A stretch of DNA of 64,000 nt, from positions 30,636 to 94,635 of the forward strand of contig NZ_CP040895.1 of assembly GCF_006171285.1 (NCBI RefSeq), written 5' to 3'. Position numbers and translations under genes: made by a program. The notes under the pieces were generated by a model. That model was not told the DNA's origin. It did no database searches and worked only from the letters and a program-made list of their open reading frames with translations. The stretch is from Leclercia adecarboxylata (lineage in GTDB: Bacteria > Pseudomonadota > Gammaproteobacteria > Enterobacterales > Enterobacteriaceae). Below are positions 7,498 through 16,379 of this stretch, piece after piece. How positions within the stretch are numbered: position 1 is the stretch's first letter; every line of letters begins with the position of its first letter.

Positions 7498-10464
7498 CTA
7501 AGCCGGTTGCAGCGGCCGTAGCGGCCTGAACTTGCCCGCGCCGATCTTGGCGCTGCTGCGCCAGAGGTAATCGCCGGTCAGGTTGATGTGCTCCCAGCCG
7601 AGCGGCGACAGGTACTGCAACAGGCCGTCATCGACGGCTTGACCGTGGCCACGCAAGGCGTTCGCGGCCCGCTCCAGATAGACCGTGTTCCATAGCACGA
7701 TGGCCGCCGTCACCAGGTTGAGGCCGCTGGCCCGGTAGCGCTGCTGCTCGAAGCTGCGGTCGCGGATTTCCCCCAGGCGGTTGAAGAACACGGCGCGGGC
7801 CAGCGCGTTGCGCGCCTCGCCTTTGTTCAGCCCGGCATGCACGCGGCGGCGCAGCTCGACGCTTTGCAGCCAGTCCAGGATGAACAGTGTGCGCTCGATG
7901 CGTCCCAGCTCACGCAGGGCGACGGCCAGGCCGTTCTGGCGCGGGTAGCTGCCAAGCTTCCTGAGCATCAGCGAGGCCGTCGCCGTGCCCTGCTTGATCG
8001 AGGTGGCCATCCGCAGGATTTCATCCCAATGGGCGCGGACGTGCTTGATGTTGAGCGTGCCGCCGATCATCGGTTTCAACGCCTCGTAGGTGGCATCGCC
8101 CTTCGGGATGTAGAGCTTGGTGTCGCCCAGGTCACGAATGCGCGGGGCGAAGCGGAAGCCCAGGAGGTGCATCAACGCGAAGACGTGGTCCGTGAACCCT
8201 GCCGTGTCGGTGTAGTGCTCCTCGATCCGCAGGTCGGATTCGTGATACAGCAGGCCGTCGAGCACGTAGGTCGAGTCGCGCACGCCGACGTTCACGACCT
8301 TGGTGTGGAACGGCGCGTACTGGTCGGAGATATGGGTGTAGAACGTCCGCCCTGGGCTGCTGCCGTATTTCGGATTGATGTGGCCGGTGCTCTCGGCCTT
8401 GCTGCCGGTGCGGAAGTTCTGGCCGTCCGACGATGACGTGGTGCCGTCGCCCCAATGCTCGGCGAAGGGATGTCGGAACTGCGCGTTGACCAGCTCGGCC
8501 AGTGCCGCCCCGTAGGTTTCGTCGCGGATGTGCCAGGCTTGCAGCCAGGCCAGCTTGGCGTAGGTCGTGCCGGGGCACGATTCCGCCATCTTGGTCAGGC
8601 CCAGGTTGATCGCGTCGGCGAGGATCGTGGTCAGCAACAGGTTTTTGTCCTTGGCCAGGTCGCCTGACTTCAGGTGGGCGAAGTGCCGGGTGAAGCCCGT
8701 CCATTCGTCTACCTCCAGCAGCAATTCGGTGATCTTGACGTGCGGTAGGATCATCGCCGTCTGGTCGATCAGGGCCTGTGCGGTATCGGGCACCGCCGCA
8801 TCGAGCGGCGTGATCTTCAGGCCCGACTCCGTGATGATGGCGTCCGGCAGCTCGTTGGCCAGCGCCATGCGGTTGACGGTGGCGAGCTGCGTTTCCAGCA
8901 GCGTCAGCCGGTCATGCAGGTACTGGTCGCAATCGGTGGCCACGGCCAGCGGCAATTCGCTGGCCTGCTTGAGGCTGGCGAATTTCGCGGGCGGCACCAG
9001 GTAGTCCTCGAAGTCCTTGAACTGGCGCGAGCCTTGCACCCAGATGTCGCCGGAGCGCAGCGCGTTCTTCAGCTCCGACAGCGCGCACAGTTCGTAGTAG
9101 CGCCGGTCGATGCCGGTGTCGGTCATCACCAGCTTCTGCCAGCGCGGCTTGATGAACTCGGTCGGCGCGTCGGTGGGCACCTTGCGGGCGTTGTCGCTGT
9201 TCATGCTGCGCAGCACCTCGATGGCGTCGAGTACGTCCTTGGCGGCGGGCGCGGCCCGCAACTTGAGCACGTCGAGAAATTCCGGCGCGTAGCGGCGCAG
9301 CGTGGCGTAGCTCTCGCCGATGCGGTGCAGGAAATCGAAGTCCTCGGGTTGCGCGAGCCGCTGCGCTTCGGTGACGCTCTCGGCGAAAGCATCCCAGGAC
9401 ATGACGGCCTCGATGGCGGCGAACGGATCGCGGCCCGCTTGCTTGGCCTCGATCAGCGCCTGGCCGATGCGCCCGAACAGCCGCACCTTGGCATTGATCG
9501 CCTTGCCGGATGCCTGGAACTGCTGCTGATGCTTGTTCTTGGCGGCATTGAACAGCTTGCCCAGGATGCGGTCATGCAGGTCGATGATTTCGTCGGTGAC
9601 GGTGGCCATGCCCTCGATGGCGAGCGCCACCAGGGTCGCGTAACGCCGCTGCGGCTCGAACTTCGCCAGGTCGGCGGGCGTCATCTGGCCGCCCTCGCGG
9701 GCGATCTTGAGCAGCCGGTTCTGGTGAACCAGCCGCTCGATGCCGGAGGGCAGGTCGAGCGCCTGCCACGCCTTGAGGCGTTCGATGTGTTCCAGCATGT
9801 GCCGCGAGTTCGGTTTGACCGGGGATTGCCGCAGCCAGGCCAGCCACGTCGTCTTGCCGTTGTCGCGGCGCTTGAGCAGATCGTCGAGGCGACGGCGATG
9901 CACGTCCGTCAGCGGCTCAGCCAAGGCGTCGTAGAGACGCCGGTTGGCGCGGGTAATCGCTTCGGCGCTCGCCCGCTCGACGGCGTTGAGGGCGGGCACA
10001 ATGACCGACTGCCGCCGCAGGTGCTCGATCAAGGCTCTGGCCAGCACGATGCCCTTGTCGGTTTGCATGGCCAGCTCGGTCAGCAACTGGACAGCCTGCC
10101 GGTAGTGGCCAATCGTGAACGGCTGGAAGCCGAACACCGTTTGCAGCTCGACCAGGTGCTCGCGTCGGGTCTGCTCACGCTGCCCGTACTCGTCCCAGCT
10201 TTCGATGCCGACCTTGAGCTGGTTGGCGACCAGTCTCAGCAATGGCGGGAACGGTGGCTCATCAGCGCCAAGGATGACGCCGGGAAAGCGCAGGTAGCAG
10301 AGCTGCACCGCGAAGCCCAGCCGATTGGCCGGGCCGCGCCGCTGCCGGATGATGGAGAGGTCGCTTTCGCTGAACGTGTAGTGACGGATCAACTCATCCT
10401 TGGTGTCCGGCAACGCCAGCAGGCTTTCGCGCTCGGCGGCGGAGAGGATCGAACGGCGGGGCAT
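7498..10464 (-). CDS. tnpA: Tn3-family transposase (Tn21 subgroup)
   Basis: A 988-residue cointegrate-forming transposase, full length for the family. It starts [20 protein letters not shown], has the N-terminal DNA-binding region ([19 protein letters not shown]), and a C-terminal DDE domain with [20 protein letters not shown] containing the central Asp and the ending [17 protein letters not shown]. The stop codon lies in the inner left terminal repeat. The gene points outward and away from the cargo; tnpR sits at the opposite end, unlike the adjacent tnpR-tnpA of Tn21. High GC content sets it apart from the IncN backbone. Confidence 0.95.
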   Translation of the reverse strand: MPRRSILSAAERESLLALPDTKDELIRHYTFSESDLSIIRQRRGPANRLGFAVQLCYLRFPGVILGADEPPFPPLLRLVANQLKVGIESWDEYGQREQTRREHLVELQTVFGFQPFTIGHYRQAVQLLTELAMQTDKGIVLARALIEHLRRQSVIVPALNAVERASAEAITRANRRLYDALAEPLTDVHRRRLDDLLKRRDNGKTTWLAWLRQSPVKPNSRHMLEHIERLKAWQALDLPSGIERLVHQNRLLKIAREGGQMTPADLAKFEPQRRYATLVALAIEGMATVTDEIIDLHDRILGKLFNAAKNKHQQQFQASGKAINAKVRLFGRIGQALIEAKQAGRDPFAAIEAVMSWDAFAESVTEAQRLAQPEDFDFLHRIGESYATLRRYAPEFLDVLKLRAAPAAKDVLDAIEVLRSMNSDNARKVPTDAPTEFIKPRWQKLVMTDTGIDRRYYELCALSELKNALRSGDIWVQGSRQFKDFEDYLVPPAKFASLKQASELPLAVATDCDQYLHDRLTLLETQLATVNRMALANELPDAIITESGLKITPLDAAVPDTAQALIDQTAMILPHVKITELLLEVDEWTGFTRHFAHLKSGDLAKDKNLLLTTILADAINLGLTKMAESCPGTTYAKLAWLQAWHIRDETYGAALAELVNAQFRHPFAEHWGDGTTSSSDGQNFRTGSKAESTGHINPKYGSSPGRTFYTHISDQYAPFHTKVVNVGVRDSTYVLDGLLYHESDLRIEEHYTDTAGFTDHVFALMHLLGFRFAPRIRDLGDTKLYIPKGDATYEALKPMIGGTLNIKHVRAHWDEILRMATSIKQGTATASLMLRKLGSYPRQNGLAVALRELGRIERTLFILDWLQSVELRRRVHAGLNKGEARNALARAVFFNRLGEIRDRSFEQQRYRASGLNLVTAAIVLWNTVYLERAANALRGHGQAVDDGLLQYLSPLGWEHINLTGDYLWRSSAKIGAGKFRPLRPLQPA

Positions 10465-10616
10465 GCGGTTTCCTTCTTCTTGAAAACGTAGGTTTGTGAC
10501 AAGCCCGCCAAGGCAACCGGCGCGGCACGGGAATCAAGGCATTGCGATTCTCGAAAATAGTTCTTGAAATTCTATTCTTGATTGCATATCATCTCAACGA
10601 GTTTCGATAAGAAAGG
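10465..10616. promoter_or_regulatory. divergent promoter region between tnpA and mntA
   Basis: About 150 bp between the divergent tnpA and the MNT gene. It holds an AT-rich stretch with partial repeats (ttctcgaaaatagttcttgaaattctattcttg, shown in two parts at 10552-10581). This could be a resolution or promoter site, but no res subsite structure could be established by eye. Confidence 0.35.
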
Positions 10617-10913
10617 ATGCGCATGCGACCGTCTGTTGTGCTTGACATGAAGCGAAGCGCAGTGCGTGAAGCGGTAGGCCGCTTTCGCGCCGCGAACCCG
10701 CGCGTCTTCGGCTCGGTGCTGCATGGCACCGACCGGGATGGCAGCGACCTCGACCTGTTGGTCGATGCGCTGCCCGGTGCCACGTTGTTGGACTTGGGCG
10801 ATTTGGAAGAAGAACTGAAATCGCTGCTCGGCGTTGACGTCGATCTGCTGACTCCCGGCGACCTGCCGCCGAAGTTCCGGGCCAAGGTGCTCGCGGAGGC
10901 GCAACCGATATGA
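10617..10913 (+). CDS. mntA: MNT nucleotidyltransferase antitoxin
   Basis: A 98-residue minimal nucleotidyltransferase with the family signature FGSVLHGTDRDGSDLDLLVD at about residues 31-50, that is GS followed by DxD, the metal-binding acidic pair. Such proteins neutralise HEPN toxins; known examples AMPylate the toxin. The stop overlaps the start of the HEPN gene by four bases, as expected for a toxin-antitoxin operon. An ATG at 10623 is an alternative start. It lies inside a Tn3-family transposon, where toxin-antitoxin passenger pairs are known. Confidence 0.85.
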   Translation: MRMRPSVVLDMKRSAVREAVGRFRAANPRVFGSVLHGTDRDGSDLDLLVDALPGATLLDLGDLEEELKSLLGVDVDLLTPGDLPPKFRAKVLAEAQPI

Positions 10914-11311
10914 GCGAGAACCGCCTGCCCGATTACCTCGACCACATTCAGCAGGCCGCAACCGATGCGCGCAGCTTCGTGGAAGGGATGGCCAAGGACG
11001 ACTTCTTGGCCGACAAGCGCACCCAGCAGGCCGTCATCATGAGCCTGATCGTCATCGGCGAGGCGGCCACAAAGGTGATGGATGGCTACGTCGAGTTCAC
11101 CCAGGCGCATGCCGACGTGCCGTGGCGCAGCATGCGCAATATGCGTAATCGCATGGCTCACGGCTATTTCGACATCAACCTCGATGTGGTGTGGGAGACG
11201 GTACAGGAATGGCTGCCGGCGTTGCTCCAGCAATTGCCCGCCGTGCGTCAGGATGCCGACGATGAAGACCGTAACGACAACTGTGAAAGAGGGATCTCCG
11301 ATGACTGTTGA
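10910..11311 (+). CDS. hepT: HEPN-domain RNase toxin (DUF86/HepT type)
   Basis: A 133-residue helical protein with the HEPN catalytic motif R-x4-H seen as RNRMAHGYFDIN at about residues 79-90 (SMRNMRNRMAHGYF). N-terminal helices (RLPDYLDHIQQAATDARSFVEGM) match the DUF86 family. By family it is a toxin RNase kept inactive by the upstream MNT protein. The last ten codons run past the start of the cupin gene at 11301, so the three genes look translationally linked. Confidence 0.85.
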   Translation: MSENRLPDYLDHIQQAATDARSFVEGMAKDDFLADKRTQQAVIMSLIVIGEAATKVMDGYVEFTQAHADVPWRSMRNMRNRMAHGYFDINLDVVWETVQEWLPALLQQLPAVRQDADDEDRNDNCERGISDDC

Positions 11312-11657
11312 ATCGAGAATATTTTCTGTAGCCGAGTATGTTCAGCCGTCCGAAGGCGAGCCTATTCGTTCCGTTGTGCTTGAAACCCGAGACTCAATTA
11401 TCGTGGTTTGGCATGTCCATCCCGGGCAGGAAATTGCGGCTCACATTCATCCTCACGGCCAAGACACGTGGACTGTTTTGTCGGGAATGGCTGATTACTT
11501 TCAGGGCAATGGGATTGTTCGTGCCCTCAGGGAAGGTGAGATAGCCGTGGCAAGACCGGGCCAAGTGCACGGGGCGCGAAATACAGGTACCGAGCCATTT
11601 GTGTTCGTCTCGGTTGTGGCATCAGCCAATGCCGGTTTCGTATTGGCTGAGCGATAG
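11301..11657 (+). CDS. cupin-fold protein
   Basis: A 118-residue protein, started at the ATG at 11301, which overlaps the end of the HEPN gene. Earlier in-frame starts would read through the HEPN gene. A single cupin domain is visible: HVHPGQEIAAHIHPHGQDTW at about residues 37-56 holds the metal-binding histidines of cupin motif 1, and RPGQVHGARNTGTEPFVFVS at about 83-102 is motif 2. No substrate can be given. Its link to the toxin-antitoxin pair is by position only. Confidence 0.75.
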   Translation: MTVESRIFSVAEYVQPSEGEPIRSVVLETRDSIIVVWHVHPGQEIAAHIHPHGQDTWTVLSGMADYFQGNGIVRALREGEIAVARPGQVHGARNTGTEPFVFVSVVASANAGFVLAER

Positions 11658-11911
11658 AGCCCAATCTCTGGAGTTGGTCCAATGAGCGGTCGGGGAGATA
11701 GGTAACAGACATGCAGCGGACACGGCTGCTAAACCAGGTCGCAAACCTCCTTGCGTCGCAGCGTGCCGCAAGCGACGCGATCAATCGAATGGGGTCGGCA
11801 TGAGACTGAACACCATCCAGTTCCCGACCGCGTAGCCGCCTGTCCTGCCGATCAGGTCTTGACCATCGACGCCTGGGATCAGTCCTGAATGTTCTTGGAG
11901 ACCACTACGTT
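11658..11911. other. intergenic region before the tnpR operon
   Basis: About 250 bp with no recognised gene. It should carry the promoter for the four-gene tnpR operon starting at 11912 and may hold the resolution site, since the tnpA-side gap is short. No repeat pattern was found that would prove this. Confidence 0.3.
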
Positions 11912-12238
11912 ATGAGCCGCAGCCGCCGCAAAACACCCATCGTCGGGCACACGACCTGCGGCAGCGAGCGCGAGGACAAGAAGCTCTGGCATCAGCGCTG
12001 GCGCACCCGTGAGCGCACGGCGCTGACCAGCGCGTCGCCCGAAGCCCTGAGCGCCCATCTGCCCCTGCTGGAAAACCAGGCCAGCAGCGTCTGGTCGATG
12101 GGCAAGGATGGCCGCTCCTACTGGCCCGTCAAGCGCCAGGCCGCCACGGCGGATCGCATCGCCAATCACAAGGGACGCAACCCGCAAGAACGCGCCTCCC
12201 TGAAAAAGCGCCTGCTGCGCAAGTGGATGAGCAAATGA
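11912..12238 (+). CDS. small basic hypothetical protein, first gene of tnpR operon
   Basis: A 108-residue, strongly basic protein (MSRSRRKTPIVGHTTCGSER at the start; KKRLLRKWMSK at the end) rich in Arg, Lys and Trp. I do not recognise a family. It may bind nucleic acid, which is inferred from charge only. Its stop overlaps the next ATG (ATGA at 12235-12238), so it is translationally coupled with the downstream membrane-protein gene. Confidence 0.6.
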   Translation: MSRSRRKTPIVGHTTCGSEREDKKLWHQRWRTRERTALTSASPEALSAHLPLLENQASSVWSMGKDGRSYWPVKRQAATADRIANHKGRNPQERASLKKRLLRKWMSK

Positions 12239-12735
12239 AGCTCTCCTTCCATCAGCACATTGCGCTGTTCTGGATGATCGGTGCTCCGGGCGTCTTCGCG
12301 CCCGTGATCGAGAACGCCAAGCGGCCCGATGCCGGCGCCGTCATGGCGTGGGGTGTCGCGATCGTGGCGGTGATGATCCTCTTCACCCCTTTGCTGCTGC
12401 GCTGTCCACCATTCCGGCGCTGGTATGGCCGGACGGATGCGCTGTCGGAGCGGCAGCGCCAGGCGCTTGCCGAGCGCGGCCTGCGCCGCTACTACCAGAC
12501 CGCTTTCGATGACGGCTACGTGCCCCGCGTGATGCCCTACGTGTGGCGCATCATCTGGACGGTCGGCGGGTTGATGGCTGTGACCGCCGTACTGCCTACC
12601 AACACCGGACGGCCAGCCTTCGATGCCTTGGTGGTCTTCTCGACCTGGTATCCGATAGGCGTGATGCTGCTGGTTTTCGCGTCGAGGCCCCTTGGCCGGT
12701 TGATTCGCCAAAGAGCACAGGAGCGGCGGAAATGA
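12235..12735 (+). CDS. membrane protein of unknown function
   Basis: A 166-residue protein. The ATG at 12235 forms an ATGA overlap with the upstream stop; a GTG at 12223 is possible but less likely. It has membrane segments near residues 8-25 (HIALFWMIGAPGVFAP), 37-55 (VMAWGVAIVAVMILFTPLLL), 100-118 (VWRIIWTVGGLMAVTAVLP) and 130-148 (LVVFSTWYPIGVMLLVFAS), with a basic tail. The family is not recognised. It sits between two other coupled genes of the tnpR operon. Confidence 0.6.
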   Translation: MKLSFHQHIALFWMIGAPGVFAPVIENAKRPDAGAVMAWGVAIVAVMILFTPLLLRCPPFRRWYGRTDALSERQRQALAERGLRRYYQTAFDDGYVPRVMPYVWRIIWTVGGLMAVTAVLPTNTGRPAFDALVVFSTWYPIGVMLLVFASRPLGRLIRQRAQERRK

Positions 12736-13103
12736 GCACGTCAACCATCGAGGCGCTGGCCAGCGCCTGGGCAAGGATTGCCGAGGAAGCGGAATTCCCC
12801 GCTGACTACGAGGGGACTGCCACACCACAAGCGCATCGGGCTAGCGAAGCTATTCAGGAGCAGATTCGGGAGCGCATCGTCGCCACCAACGACATGCGGC
12901 TGTTCAGCCTGCTGCACCTGCTGGGTCAGGCGTCGCTGCGCATGGAGCAAGCGCTGTGGCCGGAGGATTACGAGCGGATGACGCGCGAGGTTGAGGAAGC
13001 CCTGCGGCAAGCCACCGACGCCAACGCCAGATCGTACACCCACGAAGAAGTGATGCAGGCGATGCAGGAACGCATCGACCGGGCGCGAGACAAGCCATGT
13101 TGA
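12732..13103 (+). CDS. hypothetical helical protein upstream of tnpR
   Basis: A 123-residue protein, predicted mostly alpha-helical and acidic. Its ATG overlaps the stop of the membrane-protein gene (ATGA), and its last codons overlap the start of tnpR. The C-terminal tail SYTHEEVMQAMQERIDRARD looks like the short dimerising or toxin-wrapping tails of some antitoxins, but no partner toxin is adjacent, so this is only a hint. Function unknown. Confidence 0.6.
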   Translation: MSTSTIEALASAWARIAEEAEFPADYEGTATPQAHRASEAIQEQIRERIVATNDMRLFSLLHLLGQASLRMEQALWPEDYERMTREVEEALRQATDANARSYTHEEVMQAMQERIDRARDKPC

Positions 13104-13654
13104 TTGGCTATGCGCGCGTCTCGACGCAGGATCAGAACCTGGAGCTGCAACGCGAAGCCTTGAGCAAGGCCGGATGTAAAAAGGTCTTCGAGGACAAGGT
13201 GAGTGGCACGCGGGCAGACCGGCCTGGCTTGGCCAAGACGCTCGAAATGCTGCGCGAAGGCGATACTTTGGTCGTCTGGAAGCTCGACCGGCTGGGCCGG
13301 TCGGTCAAGCAACTGGTCGATCTGGTCGGCGATCTGCACAAGCACGGTGTCCAGTTCAGGAGCCTCACCGACTCCATCGACACCGGCACACCATCCGGGC
13401 GGTTCTTCTTCCACGTCATGGCGAGCCTTGCCGAAATGGAGCGCGAGCTGACCGTCGAGCGCACCCGCGCCGGGCTGGAAGTCGCCAAGCAGCTCGGCCG
13501 CAAAGGCGGCCGCAAGCCGAAGATGACCGACAGCAAGATCGAGTCGGCCAAGAAGCTGCTGGCCAGCGGGGTGCCGCCCAAGGACGTGGCCAAGAACCTC
13601 GGCGTGTCCATTCCGACGCTGTACCGCTGGGTGCCAGCCTCCACGCACGCTTAG
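13097..13654 (+). CDS. tnpR: Tn3-family serine resolvase
   Basis: A 185-residue serine recombinase: LIGYARVSTQDQNLELQREA at the N terminus contains the catalytic Ser (about residue 9), VVWKLDRLGRSVKQLVDLV holds the conserved Arg residues, MASLAEMERELTVERTRAGL forms the long E helix, and a C-terminal HTH (GVPPKDVAKNLGVSIPTLYRW) is present. It resolves transposition cointegrates at res. Its stop codon lies in the inner right terminal repeat, and its start overlaps the preceding gene. Confidence 0.95.
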   Translation: MLIGYARVSTQDQNLELQREALSKAGCKKVFEDKVSGTRADRPGLAKTLEMLREGDTLVVWKLDRLGRSVKQLVDLVGDLHKHGVQFRSLTDSIDTGTPSGRFFFHVMASLAEMERELTVERTRAGLEVAKQLGRKGGRKPKMTDSKIESAKKLLASGVPPKDVAKNLGVSIPTLYRWVPASTHA

Positions 13655-13666
13655 CGTGCTTTATTT

Positions 13667-13779
13667 AATGAGATGGTCACTCCCTCCTTCCCGGTACTAT
13701 GCTGAGGACAGGCTTTCATTCGGAGAACTATCATGGAAAACATTGCGCTCATTGGTATCGATCTGGGTAAAAACTCTTT
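13667..13779 (+). mobile_element. IS5075 fragment in the right transposon repeat
   Basis: The sequence after the inner right repeat (aatgagatggtcactccctc) is the mirror image of the IS5075 left end at 7485 downward. It includes the transposase start at 13733 (MENIALIGIDLGKNS) and is cut after 15-16 codons by IS26 at 13780. It is a second, independent IS5075 insertion at the matching position of the opposite terminal repeat. Confidence 0.92.
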
Positions 13780-14599
13780 GGCACTGTTGCAAATAGTCGG
13801 TGGTGATAAACTTATCATCCCCTTTTGCTGATGGAGCTGCACATGAACCCATTCAAAGGCCGGCATTTTCAGCGTGACATCATTCTGTGGGCCGTACGCT
13901 GGTACTGCAAATACGGCATCAGTTACCGTGAGCTGCAGGAGATGCTGGCTGAACGCGGAGTGAATGTCGATCACTCCACGATTTACCGCTGGGTTCAGCG
14001 TTATGCGCCTGAAATGGAAAAACGGCTGCGCTGGTACTGGCGTAACCCTTCCGATCTTTGCCCGTGGCACATGGATGAAACCTACGTGAAGGTCAATGGC
14101 CGCTGGGCGTATCTGTACCGGGCCGTCGACAGCCGGGGCCGCACTGTCGATTTTTATCTCTCCTCCCGTCGTAACAGCAAAGCTGCATACCGGTTTCTGG
14201 GTAAAATCCTCAACAACGTGAAGAAGTGGCAGATCCCGCGATTCATCAACACGGATAAAGCGCCCGCCTATGGTCGCGCGCTTGCTCTGCTCAAACGCGA
14301 AGGCCGGTGCCCGTCTGACGTTGAACACCGACAGATTAAGTACCGGAACAACGTGATTGAATGCGATCATGGCAAACTGAAACGGATAATCGGCGCCACG
14401 CTGGGATTTAAATCCATGAAGACGGCTTACGCCACCATCAAAGGTATTGAGGTGATGCGTGCACTACGCAAAGGCCAGGCCTCAGCATTTTATTATGGTG
14501 ATCCCCTGGGCGAAATGCGCCTGGTAAGCAGAGTTTTTGAAATGTAAGGCCTTTGAATAAGACAAAAGGCTGCCTCATCGCTAACTTTGCAACAGTGCC
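13780..14599 (+). mobile_element. IS26, complete
   Basis: Exactly 820 bp between ggcactgttgcaaa and tttgcaacagtgcc. The flanking 8-mers differ (aactcttt to the left, ttctacgg to the right), so this copy is at a recombination or deletion junction. It truncates IS5075 on the left and intI1 on the right. Confidence 0.98.
13843..14547 (+). CDS. tnpA: IS26 transposase
   Basis: A 234-residue IS6-family transposase beginning [20 protein letters not shown], with a DDE triad (first Asp in [10 protein letters not shown], second in NTDKAPAYG, Glu in [10 protein letters not shown]). An in-frame ATG at 13825 would add six residues. Intact, and identical in protein sequence to the copy at 38358-39062. IS26 moves by copy-in or targeted conservative reactions and drives rearrangement between the copies on this plasmid. 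Confidence 0.97.
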   Translation: MNPFKGRHFQRDIILWAVRWYCKYGISYRELQEMLAERGVNVDHSTIYRWVQRYAPEMEKRLRWYWRNPSDLCPWHMDETYVKVNGRWAYLYRAVDSRGRTVDFYLSSRRNSKAAYRFLGKILNNVKKWQIPRFINTDKAPAYGRALALLKREGRCPSDVEHRQIKYRNNVIECDHGKLKRIIGATLGFKSMKTAYATIKGIEVMRALRKGQASAFYYGDPLGEMRLVSRVFEM

Positions 14600-15397
14600 T
14601 TCTACGGCACGTTTGAAGGCGCGCTGAAAGGTCTGGTCATACATGTGATGGCGACGCACGACACCGCTCCGTGGATCGGTCGAATGCGTGTGCTGCGCAA
14701 AAACCCAGAACCACGGCCAGGAATGCCCGGCGCGCGGATACTTCCGCTCAAGGGCGTCGGGAAGCGCAACGCCGCTGCGGCCCTCGGCCTGGTCCTTCAG
14801 CCACCATGCCCGTGCACGCGACAGCTGCTCGCGCAGGCTGGGTGCCAAGCTCTCGGGTAACATCAAGGCCCGATCCTTGGAGCCCTTGCCCTCCCGCACG
14901 ATGATCGTGCCGTGATCGAAATCCAGATCCTTGACCCGCAGTTGCAAACCCTCACTGATCCGCATGCCCGTTCCATACAGAAGCTGGGCGAACAAACGAT
15001 GCTCGCCTTCCAGAAAACCGAGGATGCGAACCACTTCATCCGGGGTCAGCACCACCGGCAAGCGCCGCGACGGCCGAGGTCTTCCGATCTCCTGAAGCCA
15101 GGGCAGATCCGTGCACAGCACCTTGCCGTAGAAGAACAGCAAGGCCGCCAATGCCTGACGATGCGTGGAGACCGAAACCTTGCGCTCGTTCGCCAGCCAG
15201 GACAGAAATGCCTCGACTTCGCTGCTGCCCAAGGTTGCCGGGTGACGCACACCGTGGAAACGGATGAAGGCACGAACCCAGTGGACATAAGCCTGTTCGG
15301 TTGGTAAGCTGTAATGCAAGTAGCGTATGCGCTCACGCAACTGGTCCAGAACCTTGACCGAACGCAGCGGTGGTAACGGCGCAGTGGCGGTTTTCAT
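14600..15397 (-). pseudogene. intI1: class 1 integron integrase, truncated by IS26
   Basis: Starts at 15397 ([20 protein letters not shown]) and reads 266 codons of the usual 337 before IS26. The tyrosine-recombinase Arg in [15 protein letters not shown] is present. The C-terminal His and Arg residues and the catalytic Tyr are lost, so it cannot recombine cassettes. Residue 32 is Pro and residue 39 is His, positions that vary with the embedded Pc promoter. The coding sequence still supplies Pc for the cassette array. Confidence 0.96.
15282..15310 (+). promoter_or_regulatory. integron cassette promoter Pc (weak type, PcW)
   Basis: TGGACA at 15282-15287 and TAAGCT at 15305-15310 with 17-bp spacing match the PcW variant. 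The second promoter P2 region near 15402-15427 has TTGTTA and TACAGT only 14 bp apart, so it lacks the GGG insertion and should be inactive. blaIMP is therefore driven by a weak promoter about 240 bp upstream. Confidence 0.9.
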
Positions 15398-15476
15398 GGC
15401 TTGTTATGACTGTTTTTTTGTACAGTCTATGCCTCGGGCATCCAAGCAGCAAGCGCGTTACGCCGTGGGTCGATGT

Positions 15477-16290
<814 letters not shown>

Positions 16291-16379
16291 ATTTCTAATC
16301 GGGTAGCCGGAGGTATCTAGCCTCCAGCCCCCACACCACCCTGCATGCGGCTCCGCACAGGGCGGTTCATTTAGAACTC

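Larger units (their letters stand above)
6138..13666. mobile_element. Tn21-type Tn3-family transposon with toxin-antitoxin cargo
   Basis: The outer part of a 38-bp terminal repeat (ggggtcgtctcagaaaacgg) starts at 6138 and its inner 17 bp (aaataaagcacgctaag) is at 7486-7502, with IS5075 between them. The mirrored inner part is at 13650-13666, followed by another IS5075 start. Inside are tnpA (minus, ending in the left repeat), a HEPN/MNT pair, a cupin gene, three small ORFs and tnpR (plus, ending in the right repeat). With both ends interrupted it should not be recognised efficiently by its own transposase. The outer right end and the target duplication are lost to IS26. Confidence 0.85.

Noticed and set aside
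8914..10491. 525-codon plus-strand open frame opposite tnpA
   Set aside because: It is a shadow of the GC-rich transposase gene on the other strand; the protein is low-complexity (Gly/Leu/Arg/Gln-rich) without a domain.
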